DNA from: Marchantia polymorpha subsp. ruderalis
Lineage: Eukaryota; Streptophyta; Marchantiopsida; Marchantiales; Marchantiaceae
DNA: 64,000 bases
NCBI GenBank assembly: GCA_037833965.1
Contig: AP031352.1
Span: 25,648,501 to 25,712,500, forward strand
Direction of reading: 5' to 3'
In this document: in pieces, positions 47,225 to 59,480 of the stretch
Layout of the letters: each line of letters begins with the position of its first letter
Numbering within the stretch: position 1 is the stretch's first letter
Program-made: the position numbers and the translations under genes
The notes under the pieces: model-generated
Databases searched by the model: none
Told to the model about the DNA's origin: nothing
What the model saw: the letters and a program-made list of their open reading frames with translations, nothing else

Positions 47225-50200
47225 ATGGGGAAGAGGAAATCTGCCAAGGCGCCGCCCAAGAGGGGTGCGGAAAAACTCGCCACGGTTTTCAGCTGTCCTT
47301 TTTGCAATCATGACAACAGCGTGGAGTGTCGAATGTAAGATGCTCGCAACGCAATTCGGTTTTGGTGTTTTCCCTCTGATGTGTCGATGTCGTTGTGTCG
47401 TCATGCTTTCTTGGAATGTGATATACCCTATGGTTGTGTTCGGTCTCCTTCCTTTGCGTACAGTAGGCTGGATACTCATCTTTGCAGGTGACAATTTCCA
47501 AGTTTTAAAGCAACAAATTTGTTACGCTGGTCGACACACTCCTCTAGAATTTCATAATTATAGGGCTGATTTTATCTTTTATTTTTTATGCAGCTTAGCT
47601 TGAAAAATACGTGGAGGGCTTGTAGCATGCTTTATGAATTTGTTTCTGTACATTCTATCCCACTACGAAGCTTCTACCTTTTTCTCTCAGTATACGTTCT
47701 TTTGGGGATCGAAAGGAAGTGCTTATGCAATTTCAGGATGGCATGTGTACTCCCTTCCGTGTTTATGAGTGTTTGATGTAAGTCTACTGCTCAAGAGGGA
47801 AAATACAGGTAGAATGCATTATCTGATGACCTGTCTAACAAAATAAGGGAAGAAAGGTAGAATAAATTACCGAAGGAGAGGTAAAGTCTGGCCCGTTTTG
47901 TTAGACATTGTTCGAAGACTGTGCAGCAAGTTAACGTTCTGAATCTTGTGCTGACTCTCTAAACGGTAATTTTTTGTATCTACAATCCCAGTGATTACAC
48001 TTCTTTTCATATCTCTATAATCCCTACTTGTCACCTGTTTGCGTAAGCAATAGTCTCTTAAAATCCATAGATAACTCTGTTTTCACTGTTCTTCTGACTC
48101 TCTACGGCTTACCTATCTCCATGTGTACTCCACATCAATAGAAAGAAAACACTGCAGATGGTGTAATGAGTGAGAGTCATAATCCCCGTGGAAAAGACAG
48201 GGAGAAGGCTCGATGATAACGTAGGAAGACAAGAGGCTGTTACTTCCTTCACCGTCTCTTCCTCAGGCTTTTCAAACTTCTATCCTCACTCTCTACTGTT
48301 ATCGGTATCGTTGGCATCCTCTACTCTTGATTTGTTAGTGCTGCGCTCAAAAACTTCATACGGTACTGTGGAAGAATATCTAGAAAAATTCGTTCCCTCC
48401 CAATTGCTGTTCATCATCAAGAATAATAGTGAGCTACGGAATTTGCATTTCTGCCCGTGTCCACCTATTTTCACACGATTATACTTAATTATAGGAGGGA
48501 GCGTTGATATGCTTTACAATCAACTAGAGGTGGGTAGATGTATACTTGATTTGGAAAATCAGACTACTATGACATATATGGTGATACAGTCTTAGATGGA
48601 CAGCTAGTGGAACTGGGATTCAGAGATCTCAACTTTTTGTTCGTCTAGCTTTAAAGTACATGAAGTTATGGACTTTAAAGTACATGAAGTTATGGACTTC
48701 GACATGTATGTGAGGTGAGGGACTGCGCGAGAACACCTTCCCCTTTAAAGGACAAGGGTTACTTTATTTAGAGTTTTATATAGCCTATTTCCATGGCTCT
48801 ATTAGGATCATCAGGTACAGTAATCCTTTGGACAGTATTGATGTCTTCTAATGTTCATGTTTTTTTTGGGTAATTGTGACATCAAGAGTCCTCCGTGTAA
48901 GTGTTGATCAAGTCATGTGGGTTTGCACTCGGTCTACAGGGTCGCCCGATCAATTTGGTTTAACTGGGCGTTGTACCAATGGACTTGAAGAGACTGGAAT
49001 GTTTCTAATTGTTGACCATCTCAAGTTTACTGACTGTTGACGTGCTGGGTTTTCTGGTAAATACTTGCCTTGTACTTTAAGGTTACTTGCTGGGTTGAGT
49101 TTCAAATACCTTGTTTACTGAGCTAAATGCATAGCTTGCTCATCCTTAAGTGAGCTTTCCTGTATCACATGTAAGACTTACTCCCCATCGAATTCTGCAG
49201 CAAAGACGACAAATTAACCTTGTGGCGCCTACCTTCTTAGTCTTCTCTTGAATGTCGCCATACTATATTAGTGCGTTCTCCATCTTGAAATTGCGTAATG
49301 GATTCTCCATTGTTTTTTGAGACACATAACGACCTTGCACCTTTGTTTCTAGCCTCCAGAGATAGCAGAAACTATTTGGCTTTGAAGAAATCAAACTGTG
49401 AACATTAGAAGCTCTCGGACACTCTTCTGGCTCAAATAGCAGTTCCGGATAAGCTTCGGAAGAGGTCTCGCATTGATGCGTATCCTTAATTGCTGTGATT
49501 TCTCAAGAATCTGATATACTTGCTTGAAGATCTCCGCATATATACTGGTCTCCTGTGGTTGTCAACTTTCTCACATCTTTCCTTTTCTTGTGTTCAGTTC
49601 TTTGAGATTGTGTTTTCTTTCTGCCTATGTACGGTGATTTCCTTTAGTGATTTGTGATTTATGATTTATTTACTTCTGTCTTCTGTCTTCCAAGCATACC
49701 GATGTCTTCGTTATGTTATCAGCATGCCTCTCTATCCATTATATACTTTTATCTCACTTCTTTAGAACTTAAAGCGCAAATCGGGCCTAGTGAGGTAGGC
49801 CTAATTGCATCTAAGATTATAGCGTTTTATAGTTTTTGTGAAGACATTCTTGTATAAACAAAGTCATGTTCTTGTATGTATCATCGGAAATAACTTTCAA
49901 TATGGTAAGTCTGATCGATAGCATCAACTGAACGTTCAGCCAGATATTTGCAGAGTTCTCGAGTTTTAAATGTAGCGCTGATGCGTACTAGCAGTTCGCA
50001 GTACTTTTATATCTGCACTCTCCGTCTCTCTCTACCTTTGAATTTTGTTCATGTCATAAGTTTGAAGATATATTCATCGGATATCTGACCATCCTTGATT
50101 CAACTCTTGCAGGGATAGGAAGAATCAGATTGGCGAGGCTTCTTGCAGAATATGCCAAGAGAAGTTCAGTACTTCTATTGACGGTCAGTATCTGCCACAA

Positions 50201-50728
50201 TATCCCATCGGTGCAATGCAGTAAAGTTTTTGGATTTTTTAAGATCAATTTTCTTGGACGATCCTAAGCTTTGCCTTAGGTTTATTATTATGTCTAAGAA
50301 TGGCTTGGGTTGTTATTGACCGTAAGATCGTTTTTCTGTAGCAATGATTGAGAAAGTTAAGCTGTGACAAGTCTCATCCAGGATGCACAACTGTCATTTG
50401 TGTACTTAATAGGCTTCAAGTATCATGATTCTGATCTCTCTACTGGTTTACTGATTCTATGTTTCTTGTGCGTTGCAGCGTTAAGCGATCCGATTGACGT
50501 GTAAGTGTTCGATTTTATCCTCAAAATAACGTGGGGAGATATTGCTTGCTGGGATTTTGTTGTTCGCATGTCTTGTGGGTTGTATTGATCCACTCAATAT
50601 TGTCCTCGTGTTTTTTTGGTAATGTTCCCACGTTAACGTTATTTATTCTTGAATGCCGTTACATTTGTTGGTGGTACAGTTATAGCGATTGGATTGATGA
50701 ATGTGAACGAGCCAATAGTGTAGCTTGA
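47225..50728 (+). CDS. ELOF1: Transcription elongation factor 1 homologue (ELOF1/Elf1), four exons
   Basis: ELOF1 is a small zinc-ribbon protein that binds elongating RNA polymerase II. Exons join in frame: 47225-47334, 50113-50183, 50479-50500 and 50680-50728, all with GT-AG introns (GTAAGA...TTGCAG, GTCAGT...TTGCAG, GTAAGT...GTACAG). The product is 83 residues, the usual family size. It opens [14 protein letters not shown] (basic tail). It has CPFC (C24, C27) and CRIC (C48, C51) as the zinc ligands, and ends [17 protein letters not shown], the family signature. Exon 3 is only 22 nt, and intron 1 is 2778 bp with no nested gene I could see. A TATA box lies at 46940. The gene appears intact. 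Confidence 0.93.
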
Positions 50729-53249
50729 TTCGGCGATGGACATGCGCACTTCGGGTACAGCGATTGGACCCACAAATGTGAAGAAGCCATAGTGTTACTT
50801 CAGTAAACTGGAACCTATGGGCAAGGGCTACAGTCACATGATGTATAAACGTATCTCAGAACACAATAATGGCTTGTGTTGTGGTGCATTTTCCGTTTGG
50901 CCAAGGATTAGTGAAGTATAAACCCAAAAATGTCACGGAACCTGAATTGTAGGGTGCCAATGACATGTGGCGTTATGGATTGGGGCTTACAATACATGCA
51001 GACTCCTTGACTTTGCGGATGAGTTGCCACAAATGATATGTACTATTTCCAATATGCAAGCAGGAAAAACGACTGCCTGTAATATCGTACGAGGCGAAAG
51101 AACTACCCGACAGTAGATTGTATCAGGATCTATTCCAGTCTTGACTGACAAGATGTTTTGATTTTACTTATATGAATAGTAGCAATACTCGTTAGTGCTT
51201 TAGGGTTTGCAGGCAATCACTGGTATACTCACTGCCGCTTGTAAATTTTCGATAATTTCTATCTATAAGTTTTGTCTCCACCCTTCCACCATTTGTTTGC
51301 GATGCACTATGAAAGTTGGAATTCGGTTTGCTATTTCTCTTTTTCTGATTGCAATAATGTCAGTAGTTCGGCCTGCCACATATGTTTGATATTTTTATTC
51401 TTTGAGATCCACTTAGGGCCTTACCACTCTACCGGCAGCTGGCACCAAGCTCCTGGCTATAAGAAAACCAGGTTTTCGTAGGCCTAAGTTGGCCAGCTGG
51501 AGAGAATTCCATAACCTCTACCACACTACCGGTAGTGCCTTTGGAGTGAAAAGGGAAAAATATCTCTACTAATTGCAACGCAGCGGTGAGAAGTCTTTGG
51601 AAGAGTAACCCAGGAAGGCGCGAAAATACACGTGGAGTCGATATATTCCGAAAAAACCGGATTTCCAGGCGGAAGTGCATGGTTGTTTGGAGAAGTCGAT
51701 TTCTTTGCCACCTAGGATATAGCAAATTGCCGCTCCCTCCCGTGTGGTAAAGGGGGAAGCTCGGGTGCCAAAAACAAGCGAGGATTCGCTGCCGGTCGTG
51801 TGGTTTGGCCCTTAGTTTCTGACTGTCTTGGTGTCCCAATTTTTACATTGTCAGTCGCGTTTGGCTGCTTCTCACGTTCGTCACTCGAACTTCTCATGAG
51901 TAATATACTTCATCTTATTTGACTTACATTTATTCGACACGAACTGACATTACTAGGTAGGCGCAATGCACCGTGATGCCGGCCCAATGGAGTGTCCTAT
52001 CATCTTGGGCACAAGCACAAGAGGATTTTGGTCGTATTGATGATTCCTGAGAATTTCACTTGCAAGATGTATATGTTACTTTCTGCATGTTCTCATAGGA
52101 GATTCACATCTATCTTGATTTCTCACTCATTCTCGAGCTCTGCTCTAAACTAAGCGAAGCTTGCATGTTGAGGTTGATAGGGCAGTTTTATATGGGCAAT
52201 ATAACGGAATTCCGTGAGCAATTGCAGGCAGAGAAAGATGCGATCATTAATGATAGAATTTGCAATTGGCGTTAGCAGTTGGTACTAAACTTTGCTCGTG
52301 TAATCCTCGCAAACACATGGTAGTAGTAGTTTCATATATCCATGTATGTAAGACCTGTATGAGCCGGACACAGATAAAAATCAAAGAGGATGTGGGAAGA
52401 CCCCGTCAAGAAGGTGTAGGAAGAAAGAAAATGAGGCTGTGCGGCTTTCGTAGCACATGGCCTTGAGAATCACACCAGAAAAGCTTGGGAACCAGATGTA
52501 AATAAGGTATGTAATTGAGAGATACCTGATTTGTACAACTCAAACAGGTCACAAAAGCATAATATATCATCACTCAAAGTGATTGCAGTAAGTAGATGGA
52601 GACTTACCTCCTAGGATAATAACGTGGCTTCGTTCTCTCACATGTTGAAGTACATATCTATACTTCCACAGATGATCAAAACTAGATGGACTTGGATAAA
52701 TAGGTTATCCAAGCAGAGCAAATGATGGAAGACATTTGTTTGAGAACGCATGAGTATCGCGGTGAAAGGAGAGAGGTGTGCGAAAGGAGAGAGGAGGAGG
52801 TTGAGTGAGGGAAGCGGGTAGAGATAGCACATTCTGCACTCTTACAATGGAGACTAGCTCATTTACTTCCACTGTAAAGGTCAGGCACGGTAAGAATAGT
52901 AGATTCTCCAAAGCTCGTTTGTGCCACAATGGAATGAGGCTTGCCATGATGAATGATGATGACTTTTTCCTCTTTTAAAATCTGTCCAGCTCTTTTGGAA
53001 TAGTCTGCTTTCTCTTCGTATTGGGCATCGAAAGCTTGTGCGGATGATTGTGAAGTTGACTCCGATTCTGCCTCTGTAACGCAAAGACTCATTGCTCGTC
53101 CTCGGTCAGTGCTTTAGCTCTCGTAGACGGAAAGTTAGGACAGGTCATTCTACCAAGAATTTATCCTTATTCTGGTTCTGCGTCATGATGTGAGCAGCTC
53201 ATGGAGAAAGAGGAGAAGCGCAGAGGTACTGTAATGGGAGGAGAGGGGA
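50729..53249. other. Intergenic DNA downstream of ELOF1
   Basis: No gene is recognised. Minus-strand frames at 51429-51839 and 52859-53092 are open but carry no known motif; the latter (KVIIIHHGKPHSIVAQ) could be an exon of an unknown gene. Its stop lies in a CTTTACAG context, so splicing cannot be excluded. Confidence 0.35.
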
Positions 53250-53445
53250 GGAGAAGAGAATAGCAGTCTCGAGATTTTGTTCGAGAAAAAAGTGAAAATT
53301 CATGAATCACGATTCATGAGAAATAGTAGTAAGAGAATAGTAAAAACTTTTCTCGAGTTTTCACTTCTTTTTTCGAACAAAATCTCGGGATTGCTACTCT
53401 CTTCTCCTTTTCTTACTACTACTTCTCATGAATCTTGATTCGAGT
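53250..53445. repeat. Nested inverted repeat (foldback element)
   Basis: Arm 53250-53298 (starting GGAGAAGAGAATAGCAG) is the reverse complement, with a few mismatches, of 53358-53407 (ending CTACTCTCTTCTCC). The spacer holds CATGAATC-AC-GATTCATG and AGAAATAGTAGTAAGAG. That spacer segment is mirrored again outside the right arm at 53408-53445 (TTCTTACTACTACTTCTCAT). The result is two interleaved inverted repeats, as in a foldback or MITE-like insertion. No TSD was resolved. Confidence 0.6.
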
Positions 53446-53639
53446 TGGCTCATAGCATGGAGTGAAGCTCCATCTCCATTCCCATTTGGCAACTTGTAGA
53501 GTAGTTAGTGGTTGCAACAGGAAGAAGTAATCGGAGACCAGGCTCAAGAGCTTAACCAAGAAAAGAAGGTTGGAGGAATTGCAACCTCCGGGCTGACTCT
53601 CACTTAGGTTTATCTCTGATGGCTTTGCAGGAGCGCATC

Positions 53640-54426
53640 ATGGTTCTAGAAGACTAGGATTCATCCACACACTCATGTCCCAAACACTTTCTCTCACAAA
53701 CTCTCCATGTATCACTCTAACTCACACACAAACTCTCTTCACATAAACGCAAACACACGTCGATACTCCAAGATACTCAAAAATTTCACTCTTTCATTCC
53801 TGAAACAAGTCCTCACACATGACTTCCCAAACTTGCTTGAGAGGTGCTACTCTACCTCTCTATTTATATTACTTGAGAAGTTACCATAGTAACATGTGGT
53901 AATTTCTTCTAACTTACTTTTACCTAGGTAAGTTTGATTAAAACTCTCTATGTGGCAACATGACATTGGCCTAACTAAACATTCTAGAAATTTCTTGAAT
54001 CCAAGGTTGAGGTGGCGACATGCCATTGGAAGCTTTTAAACTTCTAGAAGCTTTTTAGCCACTAAGTCAACACTAGACTTAGTCTAGCCAATCATCTTTT
54101 ATACATTTTAGTCTAATCAATCAAATCCAAGCTTTTAGTCAAATATCTAATCTTTTGGAATCTAGAAGTTTTGTATAAGACAAATTAGAAGTGCTCACCC
54201 CTTGTAAAAGACAAAATAGAAGTGCTCACTCCATTCTTCTAGAACTCCGTTAATCATTCCGCCAACTATAGACATTGTAGCTAAACTTAGTTATGACTAG
54301 ATAAACTTAGTTATAACTAACTAGTTTAGTCATAACTAGCTAGACTTAGCTATCCTTTGGCTAATCATACTTAATCACTTGACCACTTCTTAGACTTAGT
54401 ATATATGTGCAACACCCGGTCTTACA
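53640..54426 (-). mobile_element. LTR-like fragment with TATA box
   Basis: The minus strand from 54426 reads TGTAAGACCGGGTGTTGCA, a plausible LTR start. A TATAAATA box (rc of 53861-53868) lies about 560 bp further on, followed by a purine/GTGTG-rich leader. The left end and a TSD were not found (GAACG follows the right end), so this is a partial or old LTR at best. Confidence 0.35.
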
Positions 54427-54731
54427 GAACGAAGTAAAGAGCTAAGGAAGTCTCTCGGAACCCCAATAGATCCGCCAGCGAGAGCTTTAGCTACAGCATG
54501 GCTAAGGCCTTAAGATGTTGTCTTGCCGTTGGATAATGTGAAAGTATTCAAGAGCTAATGCATCTCCACTCAATTTGCGTTTTTTCACTTGAAAATGCTG
54601 GTATGATCATACTTCCTTTTCTATTTATGCTATCTCAAACCCAATGAACTTGAGTGTCAACATGTATTCAGCCTTGTTAGATTACTTGTTCAAAAAGATC
54701 CAAGACAACAAAAGTCAATTTTGTAGCTAGG

Positions 54732-55151
54732 TGTAACACTAGGGTTTAGAGAGAAGTTCACTCGAAGATAGAAACGTAAACTCTGAAGATGAGAGATACC
54801 AACAATGGTTCTCCTCTCCCTTATATAGCTCTCACCAACAAATACAAGGTGATAAGATCTAATCCCCACCATCCATCCCACTCCTAGTGGATGGATGACG
54901 TGGCGGATAACCCTAACAAGCACACGGATCGCTGACGTGGCGCACCCAACTAACACACTAACTAACACACTCAATCCTTACCTACAAGCACACGGATTGC
55001 TGACGTGGCACTGTCAACTAACACATCCACTCTGTACCTACCAAGTGCGCGGATCGCTGATGTGGCAGCTATGACTAGTGCACACTAAAGTATCTACATC
55101 CATATTCAGAGTAACCTCTACTTTAGTTCTAACTAACTAAAGATAGTTACA
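54732..55151 (-). mobile_element. Solo LTR, 420 bp, perfect 5-bp TSD CTAGG
   Basis: CTAGG at 54727-54731 and 55152-55156 flanks a TG...CA unit. On the minus strand it runs TGTAACTATC to CTAGTGTTACA, with a TATA box (rc of CTTATATA, 54820-54827). The U3 part carries four TGACGTGGC or TGATGTGGC sites (54896, 54933, 55001, 55058), three of them in GCACACGGATCGC-type repeats. The superfamily cannot be told from the LTR alone. Confidence 0.85.
54896..55066 (-). promoter_or_regulatory. Four ACGT-core bZIP-like sites in the LTR U3
   Basis: TGACGTGGC occurs at 54896-54904, 54933-54941 and 55001-55009, and TGATGTGGC at 55058-55066. On the LTR's own strand this is GCCACGTCA, a G-box/C-box hybrid known as a plant bZIP target. 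They lie 70-240 bp upstream of the LTR TATA box, which suggests stress-responsive enhancer repeats. That role is inferred. Confidence 0.5.
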
Positions 55152-55156
55152 CTAGG

Positions 55157-55834
55157 TCAATGTTTTTTCAAGTTATTACTCAAGAGTTAAATTTTATATT
55201 CAATTGATTTGTTAGTAATTTACTTTCGAGATTAGAATATTTTTCTCTTCTATGGTTTTTGAACTTTTACAAGTTTTTTATTCATGTCTTTGTGAATCAT
55301 GAAAATTTAGTGATCAGATCTTGCAGAGTGAGATTTGTTTTCAAATTCAAAGAGTTAAATTATAGATGATATTCATAAGCCCACGCTGCAACAACAGAGC
55401 TGCAAAGATCAGACTTTGTGAATGGAATCTTGAAATGTATGGGTGTAGTTGATGAATCACGCACGATGAATATTGCTTTTTAAATTAAATATTGGAGCAC
55501 GATGAATATTGCTCCAATATTTAACTCATTCGTTAGTTTTGTCAAACAGATGGACAAAACTAAACGACTGAATGTAGAAAATTTCTAGAATCATGTATCT
55601 AGAAACTTTCTAGAACTTTCTTGGACTTGAAATTACTCTAGGATTGAAGATGCAAGCAGTATTCTTCAATTTCAAGGCCAAAGTGTCTGATATCTTGGAG
55701 AAAAGATCTATCTATCAAAGTTGTAGTGCTCACGATCATCAACTGAAGTCGCTGAGGCTTCATAACGGTAGTATTTTGTTGATCTCATCTCCTTCTCTCG
55801 GTGCAAATACACTTTTCAAGAAAGAGTATTGTAC
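55157..55834. other. AT-rich flank, target of the unit at 55835
   Basis: No gene is recognised. The last 35 bp (GTGCAAATACAC, AAGAAAGAGTAT) matches a second copy at about 58593-58620 beyond the inserted unit, so the insertion hit a tandemly repeated target. Confidence 0.5.
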
Positions 55835-56053
55835 TGTGGTTTCCCACTTTTTGTTTTTCGTCGGAACTAAAACATTTTTGAATAGTAAGTACCGCGGCAG
55901 CAGCTGTAAATAGTAATCGGTACGCGAAACCAGAGTAAAAAGAGGATCGAGGACAGTCAAGGGGTTTTGGGCTTAGGCCACAGTGGGACGCTTGGGACGG
56001 AACCGGCGGTTCATGCTGCAGTATCCGCTTCGAGCACCTTCGGCGGTAGATCA

Positions 56054-57130
56054 CTCATAACTTTCTCAATTCGTAACGCCTTGAGTTGCTTTGGGTCTCG
56101 TTGGAAAGAACTTGACGCGCTGGTTCTAACGAGCCCAAGAACTTGTGAAACGGATGAGAGCTCACTGAGTTATGAGTGTCGGAAGTTACTGATGGGGGGA
56201 CTTCGGCGGTAGAGCGACTTCGGCGGTACGCTTTCGGCGGAAGAACCGCCGGACGATGTGCCTTCGGCGGTAGACGCCTTCGGGGCAAGGGCCTTCGGCG
56301 GAAAAGTGCCTTCGGCGGTACGCCTTCGGCGGAAGAATGAATCCCTCATAACTTTCTCAATTCACAACCCCTTGACTTGGTTAGAGTCTTGTTGGAAAGA
56401 GCTCAACACGCTCGTTCTAACGAGTCCAAAAACGTCTGGAATGGATGAGGACTCAGGGAGTTGTGACTGTCGAAAGATGGGAAGGAGAACGCATATGGAT
56501 AGGCGGAAGGAGTTAGTCGTCGGCGGAAAGTCCGCCGAGAAAAAGCCGCCTTCGGCGGAAGCAATTCGCCTGCGCGTAGGCACTTCGCCATCGGCGGAAT
56601 ATCCGCCTTCGGCCCTAGATGTTCGCCTTCGGCGACAGTCGTCTTCGGGTCAACGCCTTCGGCGATGCGGGAGAGTGCACTCGACGGAAGAGTAAATCCC
56701 TTATAACTTTCTCAATTCGAAACTCCTTGACTCAATTAGGGTATTGTTGGAAAGAGCTCGCGACGCTCGTTCGAACAAGACCAAGAACTCTTGAAACGGA
56801 TAAGGCGTCACTGAGTTATGAGCGTCGAAAGCGGCTGTCATGGTTAAAAGAGAGAACTTCGGCGTTAACATATAGAGGGGCCTTCGGCGATAACAGATAG
56901 AGAGGCCTTCGGCCCAAGGAGTTGCAAGTAGGAGGCCTGCGCATAGGCGAGTTGCGAGTGGAAGCCTGTGCATAGGCAAACGCTTTTGGCGGAAGAGTAA
57001 AACCGTCATAACTTTCTCAATTCTTAACGGTTTGACTTAGTTAGGGGCTCGTTGGAAAGAGCACAACACGCTTGTTCCAACGAGCCCAATAAAGTTTCAA
57101 ATGAAGCAGTGATCTGTGAGTTATGGGCGT
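56054..57130 (+). repeat. Four palindromic modules in unit 55835-58534
   Basis: Modules begin near 56054, 56344, 56699 and 57004, each opening CATAACTTTCTCAATTC and closing with GTTATG(A/G)G. Spacers are rich in CCTTCGGCGG and contain degraded CCTGCGCATAGG palindromes. Confidence 0.8.
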
Positions 57131-57670
57131 CGGGGGTGACTATTATAGATAGGCAAAGGTGCGGAAGGGTTTCTTCGGCGGGAGGATGTCTTTGGCGCCA
57201 CGTGGCAGAAGATTCTCGATGGCGGAAGTTGGCGGGATTATGTCAAGTGTGGGACGCGGAACGGCGGGGCGAGAAGTCGCACGTGAGGAGCAGGCCGTTA
57301 CCCATAATCGCGAGAACGGCATTCAAGCGGCATGTGGGTCCCACGGACCTCGGATTTTGGAGAAGGAATTTTGGCCTAGGTTCAAAGATCTTGCGGGGCC
57401 CATATCTTTGCGATGGATGGTCAAATGAATCTGAAATTTGGTGGGGCCGTCGATCTCAGCCGGCCACGCATGCCTGCAAATTTTTAGCCTCAGATCTTAG
57501 ATGGAAAGGCGCTGGCGGCTCTGTACAGTACGCTTAGGATTCAGATTAGGGTTAGGGTTAGATTTAGGTTGTAAGTTAGAGGGGAAAGCAGCCGCCGACT
57601 CCTCAGGTGTAGGATCTGTTGCGGCTCGCACCATGGCATTGCAGTGTAGTGCTAGTTAGGACTTAGAAGG

Positions 57671-57676
57671 TATAAA
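57671..57676 (+). promoter_or_regulatory. TATA box of unit 55835-58534
   Basis: TATAAA followed by CAAGGC-GTCTT-GCCTTG, identical in placement to the other units. Confidence 0.55.
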
Positions 57677-58535
57677 GTAGTTCAAGGCGTCTTGCCTTGT
57701 GATCTTTCCCAACATCAGAAGTGCAAATCAGAAACTCATTTTCTCTGCGTGTTTGTGTCCTTAGCTCTGTCACCACGCAAGAGGAGCTACACCTTAGCAA
57801 TCCGCATCGTGTAGCTGGAGGCCTTCGGCCGAATGTTCAGAGCTAGTACATTGGTTAGAGACTTGAGTAGTTCGGATCTACACCCGCGGGTGATTGCCGA
57901 TGCTCAGAGCCAGTGACTAGTTAGATACTTGAATAGTTTCGCCCCTACATCTTCGAGTGTTTGTTCCTGATTGTACTCCTTCGGGATTTTTCCCCTTAAT
58001 GCCAAAGTGAAGTTTTGCTACTTTGTGTAAGCCTTGGTTGTAAATTCAGGTTACGCTCCAGCAGGTGCCTTCAGGGTAACTCCTGTAGTATTTCACTGCG
58101 TGTGAGTGACTTCGATCCGAAGTAGGAAGTCCAACCCGGGTTCCCTACGCTAGCAAAAAACTAGTGGAAGGGGTGTAACAGCCGGAGTTGGGAGTCACTA
58201 CCCGCAGATTCGCTGAGTGTACTCGCGAGAGACTTTCCCCACCCTGAAATCTTAAGTAGAGGTCCTAACCGATCTCTGGGTTGTGTTTCTGTAGTTTCAG
58301 GTGTGTGTGTGTGTGTGTGTGTGTGTGTTGAGTGAACTACGCTGCACTGTGCAACCTCCGAGTGAGCTCCGAGTGAACACTTGCAATATTTCTGGGAGTG
58401 ACAGTCGCCTGAGAATTCAAACTCTTCAATAGTCTGTTAAATGTGACACTTTGTACTCTGTGTGTTCCTCTGTCCCTGTGGGTTCGACCTTTCTACCACT
58501 ATATTGCAGTTTTAGCCTTTAGTGGGTTATTACAC

Positions 58536-58760
58536 GTACCAAGTTTGCTTGTCATCAGCCCGGATTCCAAGCAAACTTGGTACTCTTCTCTTGTGCAAAT
58601 ACACTCTTCGAGAAAGAGTGTCGTACCAATTTTGCTTGTCCGGGTTCCAAGCAAACTTGGTACCGGGGCTGATGACAAAATTGTAGCACAAAAGGATATA
58701 CTCATATCCAATTTGCTTGGAACCTGGGTTGATGACAAAATTGAAGTGCAAAAGCGATAT
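58536..58760. repeat. Tandem inverted repeats, GTACCAAGTTTGCTTG type
   Basis: GTACCAAGTTTGCTTG (58536) pairs with CAAGCAAACTTGGTAC about 16 bp later. The pattern recurs at about 58624-58665, and ATCCAATTTGCTTGGAACC near 58710 is a further half-copy. TGATGACAAAATTG occurs twice (about 58670 and 58730). These form short cruciform-capable repeats directly beside the right TSD of unit 55835-58534. Confidence 0.6.
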
Positions 58761-58799
58761 AATTCAACAAGCTTTTTGTCAATTTAATAGTTCAGCAAA

Positions 58800-59480
58800 C
58801 ATGGATTGTTTAAGGTTCTTGTGATCGACATAGACCATGATTGGATGTTGAGTTCCTTCAAAATGACGTCACTCTTGGAACAAGTCGATAATGGTTAAAA
58901 GTTCCTTGTCGAGTATCTTATAATTGATATCAGCAGCAGTATTTTTTGTGTGAAATGCGACAGGATGGAAGCGATTTCTTCGTCAAGTTGTGAAAGAAAT
59001 GCTCCAAGGTCAAAGTCAGATGTATCTGTTTCTAAGGGAACATCTTCTGGAAGTCTGGATGCGTAAGAATAGAAGTTGTTGCTAACACTTGTTTTAGAGT
59101 TTCAAATGTTTGATATGATTCCGCATTGCATTCAAGCTTCTGTTTGATAGTAAATTGAATCAACATAGCAACAATCTTGAATTATTATTGGATGAAGATT
59201 TGATAGAAGTTTGCAAAATCGAGTAAACATTGTACGTCTCAAAAGGTAGTCGGTTTTTTCCATTTGATGATTGTTCGAATCTTCTTTGGATCCATAAATA
59301 CATACTATTGAGATATGATGTTGTAGTAATGTAGTAGTAGTGTGTCAAACTCGTCTTGGAGTAGGCTATAGATTGCATCAAAGGAAGGTCACACAACTTC
59401 TTGGAGTTCAATGCCACAATCATAAAGTCGATGTTAAGTAAGTGTATAAGCCGTCCTTTTTTCCATACGTTTTGATATTA
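58800..59480 (-). pseudogene. Ty3/gypsy pol remnant: RT ends joined across a deletion, then RNase H
   Basis: Minus-strand frames read in order YDCGIELQEV and SFDAIYSLLQDEFDTL (the lead-in to RT), then MDPKKIRTIIKWKKP and FANFYQIFIQ (RT end and connection), then HPDF, ETDTSDFDLGAFLSQL, INYKILDKELLTIIDLF and VYVDHKNL (RNase H). The RT palm with its YxDD box is missing between YSLLQDEF and MDPKK, and stops break every frame. The remnant lies on the same strand and in the right order to belong with the gag at 62600-63514. Confidence 0.7.

Larger units (their letters stand above)
55835..58534 (+). mobile_element. ORF-less family unit, 2700 bp
   Basis: It starts TGTGGTTTCCCAC and ends GTGGGTTATTACA. 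TGTAC (55830-55834) and CGTAC (58535-58539) flank it, a 5-bp TSD with one substitution. It holds four palindromic modules (about 56054-57130), CTTCGGCGG clusters, a TATA box at 57671-57676, and a leader in which the first TGAGAATTCAAACTC block is deleted around 58090. It also has an expanded (GT)n run at about 58301-58329, at the site where other units have a shorter GT tract. No coding capacity. Confidence 0.88.

Noticed and set aside
58443-58787. 114-codon plus-strand frame
   Set aside because: It crosses the right end of unit 55835-58534 into cruciform repeats, so it is a chance frame.
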